Source: Streptomyces sp. 2114.4 | Lineage (GTDB): Bacteria > Actinomycetota > Actinomycetes > Streptomycetales > Streptomycetaceae | NCBI RefSeq assembly: GCF_900187385.1 | Contig: NZ_FYEY01000001.1 | Span: 2,046,001-2,110,000 of the forward strand | Direction of reading: 5' to 3' | Length of the DNA: 64,000 nt | Shown here: piece by piece, positions 16,946 to 25,714 of the stretch | Position numbering within the stretch: the stretch's first letter is position 1 | Layout: each line of letters opens with the position of its first letter | The notes under the pieces: generated by a model | The model's input: only the letters and a program-made list of their open reading frames with translations | Database searches by the model: none | Told to the model about the DNA's origin: nothing | Translations under genes and position numbers: made by a program

Positions 16946-17725
16946 ATGACGGCGCCGGCCCCCTCACCCCGTTCACCCCGCTCGTCCGGTCTCCTCCCCC
17001 GCCCTCCGCACCCCACCCGGTCGCTGGCCGCGGTGTTCTCGCGGATGACGAATGTGCTGATCGGCCTGTGCTGCGCGGTCTTCGTGCTCGGCCCCGCCTC
17101 CGGCCTGAACCGGATATACGGCACCGGCGAGGCCCTGCTCAAGGCCCAGACCGCCTATTTCGAGCGGTGGGGCGTGATCCCGCTGGAGCTGTGGAGCGGT
17201 TCGCTGCGCGCGCTGGTCACCCCGCTCACCGCGTTATTCGTGCACGGCAGCTGGCTGCACCTGCTCGGCAACGTGCTGTTCCTGTACGTCTTCGGCGCCA
17301 TGACCGAGGCACGTATGGGCAGGCTGCCGTTCACCGCCTTCTACCTCATCATCGGCTACCTGGCGCTGCTCGGCTACGCGGCCGCGCACGCCACCTCGGG
17401 GCAGACCCTGGTGGGCGCCTCCGGCTCGATCTCCGGCGTCCTCGGCGCCTTCCTCTTCCTGTTCCCCACGGCCCGGGTCACCAGCCTCTTCCCGTTCCTC
17501 TTCTTCCTGCCGCTGCGCTTCCCCGCCTGGATCGTGCTGCTGTTCTGGTTCTTCCTGCAGTGGCAGGCCGCACAGGACGACCCCCGCGGTCCCGGCGTCG
17601 CCTACCTCGCCCACGTCATCGGCTTCACGCTCGGCTTCCTGTACGCCTGGGCCCGCTACCGGAGGGATAGTGTGGGGGCCACCGGCGGAGATGACCGGGC
17701 GACCGAGGGAGAGAGCCAGCCGTGA
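16946..17725 (+). CDS. Rhomboid family intramembrane serine protease
   Basis: About 259 residues with six predicted membrane helices. Active-site Ser lies in VGASGSISGVLGAF (near residue 161) and catalytic His in VAYLAHVIGFTLGF (near 222). The conserved HGSWLHLLGNVLFLYVFG region (His/Asn oxyanion elements) precedes them. These are the defining elements of an active GlpG-type rhomboid, which cleaves transmembrane substrates. The N-terminal 30 residues are Pro/Ser-rich and cytoplasmic. The stop codon overlaps the GTG of the RAM-domain gene, so the two are translationally coupled. Confidence 0.92.
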   Translation: MTAPAPSPRSPRSSGLLPRPPHPTRSLAAVFSRMTNVLIGLCCAVFVLGPASGLNRIYGTGEALLKAQTAYFERWGVIPLELWSGSLRALVTPLTALFVHGSWLHLLGNVLFLYVFGAMTEARMGRLPFTAFYLIIGYLALLGYAAAHATSGQTLVGASGSISGVLGAFLFLFPTARVTSLFPFLFFLPLRFPAWIVLLFWFFLQWQAAQDDPRGPGVAYLAHVIGFTLGFLYAWARYRRDSVGATGGDDRATEGESQP

Positions 17726-18003
17726 TCACGTCGATCGTGCTCATCAAGACCAACGTGGACCAGATCCCGGAGATCGCCGAGAAGATCGCCGCGCTGGAAG
17801 GGGTCAGCGAGGTCTACTCGGTCACCGGCGCCCACGACCTGATCGCGATGGTGCGGGTCGCCGCCCACGACGACCTCGCGGACGTCATCCCCGGCCGCAT
17901 CAGCAAGGTCCCCGGCGTCGCCTCCACCGAGACGCACATCGCGTTCCGCACGTATTCGCAGCATGACCTCGAGGCCGCGTTTGCGATTGGGCTCGACGCG
18001 TAG
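17722..18003 (+). CDS. Stand-alone Lrp/AsnC ligand-binding (RAM) domain protein
   Basis: 93 residues from a GTG that overlaps the rhomboid stop (GTGA). It consists only of the RAM/AsnC effector domain: SIVLIKTNVDQIPEIAEKIA, GVSEVYSVTGAHDLIAMV and PGVASTETHIAFRTYS. There is no helix-turn-helix, so it cannot bind DNA alone. Such proteins form decamers or mixed oligomers and sense amino acids. The coupling to rhomboid suggests a functional link not yet explained. Immediately after the stop a 500-base inverted repeat begins. Confidence 0.9.
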   Translation: MITSIVLIKTNVDQIPEIAEKIAALEGVSEVYSVTGAHDLIAMVRVAAHDDLADVIPGRISKVPGVASTETHIAFRTYSQHDLEAAFAIGLDA

Positions 18004-18503
18004 GCGCTGCGCTTAGCTTGCGCCCCACGTTTTTGGCTTTCCCGCCGTGGTGGTTTCTCGCCGTTGCGCGTTGCGGCGCGGCGCACGTTGTCGGCTGACC
18101 CGCCGCGGGGCTACTCGCCGTTCCGCCTGCGGCGGGCTGGTGCCGCTGCGCTGGCTGTTCGGCTGCGGGACCGGCCCTCCGGACTCCGTCCTGCGGTCCG
18201 GCCCCTCCCGTTGGGGGTGGAAGAAGACCGGTGGGGGCGGGCCTCATCCCTCGACTGCACGCAGACGACCGCCGGTGCCCGCCCCCACCGGCCTGTTCCC
18301 ACCCACTCACGGGAGGGGCCGCGCCGCAGGACGAAGTCCGGAGGAGCGGCACCGCACCCGACAACCCACGCCCGCCGCAGGCGCAACGGCGAGACGAAAC
18401 ACGGCGGGAAAGCCGACAACGTGCGGCGCGCCGCAACGCGCAACGGCGACAGACCACCACGGCGGGAAAGACAAAAACGTGGGCCCGAAGCAAAGCGCAG
18501 CGG
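18004..18503. repeat. Giant imperfect inverted repeat, about 500 bases
   Basis: Sequence from just after the RAM-domain stop reads GCTGCGCTTAGCTTG...ACGTTTTTGGCTTTCCCGCC, and its reverse complement reappears ending at about 18503. Arms are about 235-245 bases each, imperfect, with centre near 18253. Each arm contains two degenerate copies of a monomer with core GGCTTTCCCGCCGTGG followed by CTCGCCGTTGCGCCTGCGG. A single copy of the same monomer occurs at 37946-38157. Both loci lie between convergent genes. No open reading frame here looks real. It may act as a bidirectional terminator or be a mobile repeat. Confidence 0.85.
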
Positions 18504-18513
18504 AACGTGGGAA

Positions 18514-19893
18514 TCAACCCGCGCTACGCGCGGGAACGCAACGGCCGTCCTCAGTGCGGTAGTTCCAGGTGGCGCCGTCCGTCACCAGTTCCTTGACCGC
18601 TCGGAGAAAGCGGTCAACATGCTCATCCGGCGTGCCAACGCCAAAGCTGACGCGGATGGCGTTCAGCGAGCGCTCGCCGGGGGCTGCCTCCGGGGCGCCG
18701 CACTCCCCGGGGTCCTGCGGCTCGCTGCCCAGCAGGGTCCGTACGAGCGGGTGGGCGCAGAACAGGCCGTCGCGGACGCCGATGCCGTACTCCGCCGAGA
18801 GTGCCGCGGCGAAGTGCGAGCTGTTCCAGCCCTCGACGACGAAGGAGAAGACGCCCACCCGTGCCGCGTCCTCGCCGAAGAGGGAGAGCACGTTGACCTC
18901 GGGCACCTCGGCCAGGCCGGCGCGGAGGCGGGCGATCAGCTCCTGTTCGCGGGCGACCAGGCCGTCGAAGCCGGCCTCGGTCAGGGCCTGGCAGGCCGAG
19001 GCGATGGCGTAGGCGCCGATGACGTTGGGCGAACCGGCCTCGTGCCGGGCGGCGGTGGTGTGCCACTCGACGTCGACTCCGCCGTCCGTGCGCCGGGAGA
19101 CCTTGCGGCTGGCGCCGCCGCCGGCCAGATACGGTGCGGCGGCCTGCAGCCAGTCCGCGCGGCCGGCCAGGACACCGGCGCCGAAGGGCGCGTACAGCTT
19201 GTGCCCGGAGAAGGCGACCCAGTCGACGTCCAGCTCCGCGATGTTCACGGGGTGGTGCGGGACGAGCTGCGCCGCGTCCAGCACGATGCGCGCGCCGTGC
19301 GCATGCGCGGCGGCCGCCAGCTCCCGCACCGGCCACAGCTCACCGGTCACGTTGGACGCACCGGTCACACAGACCAGCGCCGGGCCGTAGGGGTCGCGCT
19401 CGGCCAGCGCCTTCTCCAGGGTGTCCACCGCCTGCCGCGGGGTGCGCGGCGCGTTGAGGTAGGTCACCGCGACATCCGGGCGCTGCTCCCAGGGCAGCAG
19501 CGAGGCGTGGTGCTCGGTCTCGAAGACGAAGACCCGGGTGGCCTGCGGGAGGACGGAGGCGAGCAGGTTGAGGGAGTCCGTGGTCGAGCGCGTGAAGACC
19601 ACCTGGTCTTCGGCTCCACAGCCCAAAAACTCCGCGATGGTCCGGCGGCTGTTCTCGAAGAGGTCGGTGGAGAGCTGCGAGAGGTACCCGGCGCCGCGGT
19701 GCACGCTGCCGTAGTAGGGGGCGTAGGCCGCCACGTCGTCCCAGACCCGCTGCAGGGCGGGGGCGCTGGCGGCGTAGTCCAGCGCGGCGTAGTCGACCTC
19801 GCCGCCGGTCACCAGCGGGACGCGGACGTCCCGGCCGAGGACGGGCAGCGGGGCACAGACGGAGCGGTTGGCGGCAACGGCGGAAACGGACAT
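18514..19893 (-). CDS. Class V aminotransferase-fold PLP enzyme under SAM-IV control
   Basis: 459 residues from ATG with GGGAG upstream. Fold type I PLP enzyme of the class V/cysteine desulfurase superfamily: LDYAASAPALQRVW at the N-terminus, FTRSTTDSLNLLA, VCVTGASNVTGELWPV, IVLDAAQLVPHHPV (PLP Asp) and the Schiff-base Lys in VAFSGHKLYAPFGAGVL near residue 230. No SufS/IscS-type active-site Cys loop is evident, so it is not a standard desulfurase; it could be a lyase, aminotransferase or epimerase. A SAM-IV riboswitch in its leader indicates a role in methionine, cysteine or SAM metabolism. The C-terminal 60 residues include an Ala/Gly/Glu insert. Confidence 0.85.
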   Translation of the reverse strand: MSVSAVAANRSVCAPLPVLGRDVRVPLVTGGEVDYAALDYAASAPALQRVWDDVAAYAPYYGSVHRGAGYLSQLSTDLFENSRRTIAEFLGCGAEDQVVFTRSTTDSLNLLASVLPQATRVFVFETEHHASLLPWEQRPDVAVTYLNAPRTPRQAVDTLEKALAERDPYGPALVCVTGASNVTGELWPVRELAAAAHAHGARIVLDAAQLVPHHPVNIAELDVDWVAFSGHKLYAPFGAGVLAGRADWLQAAAPYLAGGGASRKVSRRTDGGVDVEWHTTAARHEAGSPNVIGAYAIASACQALTEAGFDGLVAREQELIARLRAGLAEVPEVNVLSLFGEDAARVGVFSFVVEGWNSSHFAAALSAEYGIGVRDGLFCAHPLVRTLLGSEPQDPGECGAPEAAPGERSLNAIRVSFGVGTPDEHVDRFLRAVKELVTDGATWNYRTEDGRCVPARSAG

Positions 19894-20074
19894 GGCGAAC
19901 TCCCGTAAGAGGCAGGTGAATTCGCTGCGGGGCGGAGCGCGTCGGGTGTGCGCACAGCGCACGGCAGGGCGCCGCAGCGGAAAGGAAAAAGGGATGCGGA
20001 AAAGGGGCCGTCGAGCCCTATCGCATTCGCTGATTCACGGAAGTTCTCCCTCGGGGACCAGGATCCCTGGCGAG

Positions 20075-20193
20075 GGATCCGCGCTTGCCGCAGACCTCGC
20101 TGCCTACGGCCTGGTCATCACCCGGGGCACCCCGCCACGGAAGGAGGGTTGCCGGACAGCGGGCCGGGGCCTGCATCGCTGTCACTCGTGACC
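20075..20193 (-). promoter_or_regulatory. SAM-IV riboswitch upstream of the class V aminotransferase
   Basis: On the minus strand, from 20193: GGTCACGAGTGACAGCG, GGCCCCGGCCCGCTGTCCGG, CAACCCTCC, GGCGGGGTGCCCCGGGTGAT, GACCAGGCCG, and finally GCGGCAAGCGCGGATCC. These blocks and their order match the SAM-IV consensus as I remember it from actinomycetes (GGUCACGAGUGCCAGCG; CCGGCAACCCUCC; GGUGGGGUGCCCCGGGUGAUGACC; GCAAGCGCGG). An adjacent perfect hairpin (GGATCCCT/AGGGATCC) and a short GGGC/GCCC stem before CTTTT follow and could form the expression platform. The aptamer is about 180 bases before the aminotransferase start. Confidence 0.9.
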
Positions 20194-20223
20194 TGCGCAG
20201 AATCATGCCATACGGGCAACATC

Positions 20224-20262
20224 ACGCAAGCCCCGGTCCGTATACCGGACCGGGGCTTGCGT
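20224..20262 (-). terminator. Long-stem terminator after trpD
   Basis: Perfect 17-base-pair stem ACGCAAGCCCCGGTCCG/CGGACCGGGGCTTGCGT with a 5-base loop, 22 bases past the trpD stop on the minus strand. There is no T-run, as is common for streptomycete terminators. It insulates trpD from the SAM-IV leader downstream. Confidence 0.8.
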
Positions 20263-20284
20263 CACACGCTGCGTCACCGGGCGC

Positions 20285-21349
20285 TCAGGTGTTGCTGGCG
20301 GTCACCCAGCGCTCCAGGGCCTGCCGGGCCGCCCCCGAGTCGATCGCGGCGGCGGCCCTGTCGATACCGGCCCGGAGCTGCTGGGCCAGCGGGGCGTCGG
20401 AGGGCTCCAGCGCGACCAGCGCCGCCGCGGAGTTCAGCAGCACCGCATCGCGCACCGGACCGGTCTCCCCGTCCAGCAGCCGGCGGGCCACCTCCGCGTT
20501 GTACGACGCGTCGGCGCCGCGCAGCGCCTCCACCGGCACCAGGTCGATGCCCACGTCGCGCGGGTCGAAGGCCTCCTCGCGCACCGTGCCGTCCCGGACG
20601 ATCCAGACCCGGGAGGTCGCGGTGGTGGTCAGCTCGTCCAGGCCGTCGTCGCCGCGGAAGACCAGCGCCGACGAGCCGCGCTCGGCGAGCACTCCGGCGA
20701 GGATCGGCGCCATCCGGGCGTCCGCGACGCCGGTCGCCTGGGCGCGGACCTTCGCGGGGTTGGTCAGCGGGCCCAGCACGTTGAACGTCGTCCGGATGCC
20801 GAGCTGGCCCCGGGCGTTGGCGACGTGCCGCAGCGAGGGGTGGAACTTCACCGCGAAGCAGAAGGTGATGCCCGCTTCCCGGGCGACCTCGGTGACCCGC
20901 TGGGGGGTGAGGTCGAGGTTGACGCCGAGCTTTTCCAGCACGTCGGAGGCGCCGCTGGCCGAGGACGCCGCGCGGTTGCCGTGCTTGACGACCTTGGCGC
21001 CGGTGCCGGCCACCACGATCGAGGACATCGTGGAGATGTTGACCGTCTTGGCGCCGTCGCCGCCGGTGCCGACGATGTCCACGCTCGGTCCCGGCACCTC
21101 GATCAGCCGGGCGTGCTCGTACATGGCCCGGACGAGCCCGGAGATCTCGGCGACGGTCTCGCCCTTGGCCCGCAGCGCCACCGCGAAGCCGGCGATCTGC
21201 GCGTCGCCGGCCTCGCCCCGCATGATCCGGTCCATCGCCCATGCGGTGTCCTCCGCGGCGAGGTCCCGGCCGTCGAGCAGGGCGTTGAGGATGCCCGGCC
21301 AGGTGTGGGCCGCCACGCTGTCGCCGCCGAGGGGGGTCGCAACGTTCAT
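20285..21349 (-). CDS. trpD: Anthranilate phosphoribosyltransferase
   Basis: 354 residues from ATG with AGGAG 8 bases upstream. Transfers phosphoribosyl from PRPP to anthranilate, the second committed step of tryptophan synthesis. Signature motifs: [17 protein letters not shown] (PRPP/Mg loop), [23 protein letters not shown], the [12 protein letters not shown] segment and the [12 protein letters not shown] region near residue 235. Length is normal. It is isolated from other trp genes; streptomycetes often carry two trpD copies, so this may be one of a pair. About 160 bases separate it from qcrB downstream of a long hairpin. Confidence 0.96.
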   Translation of the reverse strand: MNVATPLGGDSVAAHTWPGILNALLDGRDLAAEDTAWAMDRIMRGEAGDAQIAGFAVALRAKGETVAEISGLVRAMYEHARLIEVPGPSVDIVGTGGDGAKTVNISTMSSIVVAGTGAKVVKHGNRAASSASGASDVLEKLGVNLDLTPQRVTEVAREAGITFCFAVKFHPSLRHVANARGQLGIRTTFNVLGPLTNPAKVRAQATGVADARMAPILAGVLAERGSSALVFRGDDGLDELTTTATSRVWIVRDGTVREEAFDPRDVGIDLVPVEALRGADASYNAEVARRLLDGETGPVRDAVLLNSAAALVALEPSDAPLAQQLRAGIDRAAAAIDSGAARQALERWVTASNT

Positions 21350-21409
21350 GGTCCACACTCCTGATTTGTCTCCTGCTTGTGCGTTCACCCTATCGAGCCG
21401 CCGGGCAGG

Positions 21410-21479
21410 CCGGAGGGCCCCGTCCGATTGGGGTCTCCCCTGCTCCTTAAGAGCTTGGGGAACGGACGGGGCCCTCTGG
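21410..21479 (-). terminator. Long hairpin after qcrB
   Basis: Arms CCGGAGGGCCCCGTCCG and CGGACGGGGCCCTCTGG (one mismatch) enclose a 36-base region that itself contains GGGGTCTCCCC and CTCCTTAAGAG. It lies about 30 bases past the qcrB stop and probably ends the qcrCAB (and possibly ctaE) transcript. The inner sequence is typical of streptomycete intergenic palindromes. Confidence 0.75.
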
Positions 21480-21511
21480 GTGGCGTGGTGCGCTATGAGG
21501 CGCCGCGGTGA

Positions 21512-23149
21512 TCAGTGGTGGCCGTGGCCGCTGGTGATCTCCTTGTACTCCTCGACCGTGGGCTTGGCGATGACGCTGTCCTCGCCGTAGTAGCTCTTGG
21601 AGAGCTTGGCCCGCAGCTTCTGCGAGCGCGACACCTTGCGTGCCACACCGTTCTCGTCGACCTCGGGGCCGAGCTCGATCGGGGCGGGCTGCTCGTGCTG
21701 GGTGAGCACGTGCAGCTGCTCCTGGTCGAGCGGCTCGTGGACCTCGATGAACTCACCGTGCGGCAGGCGCTTGATGATGCCGGACTCGCGGCCGTGCAGC
21801 ACCTTGTCCTTGTCGCGGCGCTGCAGACCCAGGCAGATCCGCTTGGTGGCGATGAAGGCCAGCACCGGTCCGACGAAGAACGCGATCCGGACGAACCAGG
21901 TGATCGAGTTGATCGACAGGTGGAAGTGGGTGGCCCACAGGTCGTTGCCGCCACCGATCAGCATCACGAAGTACGCGACCAGCCAGGCGACACCGAAGCC
22001 GGTACGGGTCGGGACGTTGCGCGGGCGGTCCAGGATGTGGTGCTCGCGCTTGTCGCCGCGGACCCAGGACTCGACGAACGGGTAGACCGCGATCGCGACC
22101 AGTACCAGCGGGAAGATCAGGATCGGGACCAGCACGCCCAGGTTGAGGGTGTGGCCCCAGAAGTTCCACTCCCAGCCCGGCATGACACGCACCAGACCCT
22201 CGGCGAAGCCCATGTACCAGTCGGGCTGGGCGCCGGTGGACACCTGGTCGGGGCGGTACGGGCCGATGGCCCACACCGGGTTGATGCTGGCGATCGCGGC
22301 GATGGCGGCGATCACACCGAAGACCAGGAAGAAGAAGCCTCCGGCCTTGGCCATGTAGACCGGCAGCAGCGGCATGCCCACGACGTTGTTGTTGGTCTTG
22401 CCGGCACCCGGGAACTGGGTGTGCTTGTGGTAGAAGACCAGGATCAGGTGCGCCACCAGCAGGCCGAGCATGATGCCCGGCAGCAGCAGGACGTGCACCG
22501 TGAAGAACCGCGGGATGATGTCGTGCCCCGGGAACTCCCCGCCGAAGATGAAGAACTGCAGGTACGAGCCGACCAGCGGCATCGCCAGGATGACGCCCTC
22601 GATGAACCGCACACCGGTGCCGGAGAGCAGGTCGTCGGGGAGCGAGTAGCCGGTGAAGCCGGTGAACATGCCCAGCACGAACAGCAGGAAGCCGAACAGC
22701 CAGTTGACCTCGCGCGGCTTGCGGAAGGCGCCGGTGAAGAACACCCGCATCATGTGGACCATCATCGCGGCCAGGAAGACCAGCGCGGCCCAGTGGTGGA
22801 TCTGCCGGATGAGCAGGCCGCCGCGCACGTCGAAGCTGATGTCCAGCGTCGACTCGAAGGCCTGGGTCATCCGGATTCCCTGCATGGGCACATAGGAACC
22901 GTGATAGGTCACCTCGGCCATGCTCGGGTGGAAGAACAGCGTCAGGTAGACACCGGTCAGGATGATGATGATGAAGCTGTAGAGCGCGACCTCACCCAGC
23001 ATGAAGGACCAGTGGTCCGGGAAGATCTTGCGCATGTTGGACTTGGCGAGGCTGTAGATGCCCAGCCGTCCGTCCGCCCAGTCCGCGATCCGCTCGCCCC
23101 GTGGCGCCGGGCCACGGCGTGTGCTGGTCGCGGTTGTCTCGTTACTCAT
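21512..23149 (-). CDS. qcrB: Cytochrome bc1 complex cytochrome b subunit
   Basis: 545 residues, menaquinol oxidation/reduction core of the actinobacterial bcc complex in the cytoplasmic membrane. Two haem-ligand His pairs are visible in helices B and D: IRQIHHWAALVFLAAMMVHMM near residue 115 and FTVHVLLLPGIMLGLLVAHLILVFYH near 215. The quinol-site motif appears as PDWY (YMGFAEGLVRVMPGWEW) near residue 310. The protein carries the roughly 100-residue hydrophilic C-terminal extension characteristic of Actinobacteria. The start overlaps the qcrA stop by four bases (ATGA), showing translational coupling in qcrC-qcrA-qcrB. Confidence 0.97.
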   Translation of the reverse strand: MSNETTATSTRRGPAPRGERIADWADGRLGIYSLAKSNMRKIFPDHWSFMLGEVALYSFIIIILTGVYLTLFFHPSMAEVTYHGSYVPMQGIRMTQAFESTLDISFDVRGGLLIRQIHHWAALVFLAAMMVHMMRVFFTGAFRKPREVNWLFGFLLFVLGMFTGFTGYSLPDDLLSGTGVRFIEGVILAMPLVGSYLQFFIFGGEFPGHDIIPRFFTVHVLLLPGIMLGLLVAHLILVFYHKHTQFPGAGKTNNNVVGMPLLPVYMAKAGGFFFLVFGVIAAIAAIASINPVWAIGPYRPDQVSTGAQPDWYMGFAEGLVRVMPGWEWNFWGHTLNLGVLVPILIFPLVLVAIAVYPFVESWVRGDKREHHILDRPRNVPTRTGFGVAWLVAYFVMLIGGGNDLWATHFHLSINSITWFVRIAFFVGPVLAFIATKRICLGLQRRDKDKVLHGRESGIIKRLPHGEFIEVHEPLDQEQLHVLTQHEQPAPIELGPEVDENGVARKVSRSQKLRAKLSKSYYGEDSVIAKPTVEEYKEITSGHGHH

Positions 23150-24210
23150 CCGCGCTCCCAGAAGCTCGGGCCGACGGGCTCCTCGAAGCCGCTTGCGGCC
23201 TCCAGGAAGCCGTCCTTCTCCGTGATGTGCAGCTGCGGCAGGGCGTGTCCGGCCGGACCGAAGATCACCCGACCACCGTCAGAGAGGTCGAACGTCGACT
23301 GGTGGCACGGGCAGAGCACGTGGTGCGTCTGCTGCTCGTACAGGCTGATCGGGCAACCCACGTGGGTGCAGATCTTCGAGTACGCCACGATGCCCTCGTG
23401 CGACCAGGAGAGTTCGTGCTTGTCCTTGATGTCCTGCGGCTGGATCCGCACGAGCATCAGGGCGTCCTTGGCGATCTTCTCGGCGAACTCCTCGTCGTTC
23501 TCCTCCAGGCCCTCGGGCTTGGCGAACGTCAGGGAGCCGACCGCGATGTCCTCGGGACGCAGCGGGAGGTTGGTGGACTGGTTGACGAGCCGGACGCCCT
23601 TCTTCCAGTTCGTGGTGCGCAGCTTGTTCCCGGGCAGCGGGCCGAGGTCGCGCAGCAGGACGACGCCGGAGAGCGGCACCAGGGCCAGCGCACCGAACAT
23701 CGTGTTGCGGACCAGCTTGCGGCGGCCGATCTGCGACTCCTTGGCACCCGCCGCGAAGTCCGCCATGACCTTGGCCTTGACCTCGGGGGCGGCCTCGATC
23801 GGGTGACGCTCGTCGGCGACCTCCTCGTCCGACATCAGCGTGCGGGCCCAGTGGACCGCACCGGCGCCGATGCAGAAGAGCGCCGCGCCGAGGGTCAGAC
23901 CGAGCGCGAAGTTCAGCGCGCTGATGTGACCGATCGGCCAGATGTAGACGATCTTGTCGATCGGGATCGCCACATAGGAGGCGATGAAGGCGACCGTCGC
24001 CACCATCGACACCACGAAGAGCAGCGCGACGGTGCGCTCGGAGCGCTTGGCGGCCCGCTCGTCGATGTCCTGGGCGCGGTGCTCGTGGGGCGGCAGGCCC
24101 GGGTCGGCGAACGGGTTCTCCGCCGTGGCCACCGCACCTTCGTGAGCCGTCTCCCGCTCAGTGGGAAGGGTTTCTTCTGGCACGTCTTCGTGTCGTCCAG
24201 TCTCGCTCAT
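23146..24210 (-). CDS. qcrA: Rieske iron-sulfur subunit of cytochrome bc1 complex
   Basis: 354 residues. Three N-terminal membrane helices (about residues 60-78, 95-118 and 165-185), the actinobacterial arrangement rather than the single anchor of proteobacteria. The C-terminal Rieske domain carries the cluster ligands in ICTHVGCPIS and LCPCHQSTF (Cys/His pairs) near residues 275-300. Transfers electrons from menaquinol to the dihaem cytochrome c QcrC. Overlaps qcrC stop and qcrB start by four bases each, so the three are a coupled operon. Confidence 0.97.
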   Translation of the reverse strand: MSETGRHEDVPEETLPTERETAHEGAVATAENPFADPGLPPHEHRAQDIDERAAKRSERTVALLFVVSMVATVAFIASYVAIPIDKIVYIWPIGHISALNFALGLTLGAALFCIGAGAVHWARTLMSDEEVADERHPIEAAPEVKAKVMADFAAGAKESQIGRRKLVRNTMFGALALVPLSGVVLLRDLGPLPGNKLRTTNWKKGVRLVNQSTNLPLRPEDIAVGSLTFAKPEGLEENDEEFAEKIAKDALMLVRIQPQDIKDKHELSWSHEGIVAYSKICTHVGCPISLYEQQTHHVLCPCHQSTFDLSDGGRVIFGPAGHALPQLHITEKDGFLEAASGFEEPVGPSFWERG

Positions 24211-25016
24211 GACTTCTTGGCCTTCGTAGTCCGGGCTGCGACCCAGATGGCGACCGCGATCAGCGCGCCCAGGCCGAAGATGTAGCCGAAGAGACCCTCA
24301 CTGACCGGACCGAGACCGCCGAGGTCAAGGCCGCCGGGGCTCTCGGATTCATCGCCGTTGACGGCGCCGAGGTACGCGATGATGTCCTTCTTGTTCTCCT
24401 TCGACAGCGAGCCGTCGCCGAAGGAGGGCATGTTCTGCGGGCCGGTCTCCATGGCCTCGTAGATGTGCTTCGGGTCCACGCCTTCGAGCGTCGGTGCGAA
24501 CTTGCCGTCGGTCAGGGCGCCGCCCTTACCGGTGAAGTTGTGGCACTGCGCACAGTTGGTGCGGAACAGCTCGCCGCCCTTGCCGATGTCGGCACCGTCG
24601 GCGCTGTACTGCTCCTTGGAGGGCACGCTCGGGCCGGGGCCCAGCGACGCGACGTAGGCCGCGAGCTGGTCGATCTGGGCGTTGGTGTAGATGTTCTTCT
24701 TCCGCGGCACCTGGGCGCCGGGCTGCTGGGCCGGCATCCGGCCGGTGCCCACCTGGAAGTCCACGGCTGCGGCGCCGACGCCGACCAGGCTCGGGCCGTC
24801 GGAGGTGCCCTGACCGCCGGTGCCGTGGCAGCTGGCGCAGCCCACGGCGAAGAGCTTCTTGCCCTCCTTGACGGCAAGAGACTGGGCGGTGTCATCGGCC
24901 TGAGCCTTGTCCGCCGGCGCGAACGCGGCGTACAGCCCCCCAGTGACCGCCAGCGCGAAGAGTAGGACGACGAGCGCCGCCAGCGGATGGCGCCGTCGTG
25001 CGGAGAGCTTTTTCAC
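24207..25016 (-). CDS. qcrC: Dihaem cytochrome c subunit of bc1 complex
   Basis: 269 residues. N-terminal signal anchor (LAALVVLLFALAVTGGLYAAF), two cytochrome c domains with haem motifs CASCH near residue 61 and CAQCH near 155, each with a downstream Met ligand candidate (RMPAQQPG and NMPSFGDG), and a C-terminal membrane helix (GYIFGLGALIAVAIWVAA). This fused dihaem cytochrome replaces soluble cytochrome c in Actinobacteria and passes electrons directly to the CuA centre of CtaC. First gene of the coupled qcrCAB group, about 80 bases after ctaE. Confidence 0.97.
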   Translation of the reverse strand: MKKLSARRRHPLAALVVLLFALAVTGGLYAAFAPADKAQADDTAQSLAVKEGKKLFAVGCASCHGTGGQGTSDGPSLVGVGAAAVDFQVGTGRMPAQQPGAQVPRKKNIYTNAQIDQLAAYVASLGPGPSVPSKEQYSADGADIGKGGELFRTNCAQCHNFTGKGGALTDGKFAPTLEGVDPKHIYEAMETGPQNMPSFGDGSLSKENKKDIIAYLGAVNGDESESPGGLDLGGLGPVSEGLFGYIFGLGALIAVAIWVAARTTKAKKS

Positions 25017-25093
25017 GGATTACCCCGGTGTCAGGATCTTCTGCGTCGATGCTTTGGCTATGTCTGTCTGATATGCGGTATCGGTCGGACCGG

Positions 25094-25714
25094 TTACCGG
25101 ATCAGGTAGATCGTGGCGAAGAGGCCGATCCAGACGACATCGACGAAGTGCCAGTAGTAGGACACGACGATGGCCGCGGTGGCCTGCGTGTGGGTGAACC
25201 TCTTGGCCGCGTACGTCCTGCCCAGGACCAGCAGGAAGGCGATCAGGCCGCCCGTCACATGCAGTCCGTGGAAGCCGGTGGTCAGGTAGAACACCGAGCC
25301 GTACGGGCCGGACGAGAGCGACAGGCCCTCGTGCTTGACCAGCTCCGTGTACTCGAAGACCTGACCGCCGATGAAGATCGCACCCATGATGAAGGTGACC
25401 ACGAACCAGGCCCGGAGCTTCTTGACGTCGCCGCGCTCGGCGGCGAATACGCCGAGCTGGCAGGTCAGAGAGCTGAGCACCAGGATCGTGGTGTTGGTCG
25501 CGGAGAACGGAAGATTCAGCGCACTGGCGGATTCCTTCCAATACGCCTCGCCGGTCACCGATCGAAGGGTGAAGTACATCGCGAAGAGGGCCGCGAAGAA
25601 CATCAGCTCGGAACTCAGCCAGATGATGGTTCCGACGCTGGTGAGGTTCGGCCGATTGACCGACGGGTGCGCGTGCCCGGTTTCTACTGTCGTTGCTGTC
25701 GCCACGACCGACAT
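25094..25714 (-). CDS. ctaE: Cytochrome c oxidase subunit III
   Basis: 206 residues with five membrane helices, the short form of subunit III. Typical motifs: [17 protein letters not shown] near residue 33, [14 protein letters not shown] near 150, and [19 protein letters not shown] at the C-terminus. It is part of the aa3 oxidase. It is located next to qcrCAB rather than with ctaCDF, as in other actinobacteria, consistent with the bc1-aa3 supercomplex. Its promoter region diverges from the receiver-like gene. Confidence 0.96.
   Translation of the reverse strand: MSVVATATTVETGHAHPSVNRPNLTSVGTIIWLSSELMFFAALFAMYFTLRSVTGEAYWKESASALNLPFSATNTTILVLSSLTCQLGVFAAERGDVKKLRAWFVVTFIMGAIFIGGQVFEYTELVKHEGLSLSSGPYGSVFYLTTGFHGLHVTGGLIAFLLVLGRTYAAKRFTHTQATAAIVVSYYWHFVDVVWIGLFATIYLIR

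Noticed and set aside
18064..19908. Long plus-strand frame starting in the giant repeat
   Set aside because: Begins in the repeat and runs antisense to the aminotransferase; no family-like sequence.
19894..19962. Cys-containing in-frame extension upstream of the aminotransferase as a sulfur leader peptide or bldA (TTA) controlled start
   Set aside because: The segment contains two Cys and a TTA codon, but it is in the same frame as the main gene with no stop between, and the ATG at 19893 has a better ribosome site. Too weak to claim.
21515..23806. A 763-codon plus-strand frame opposite qcrB and qcrA
   Set aside because: Directly opposite two conserved respiratory genes; rich in Arg, Asp, Gln and Val as expected of antisense GC-rich frames.
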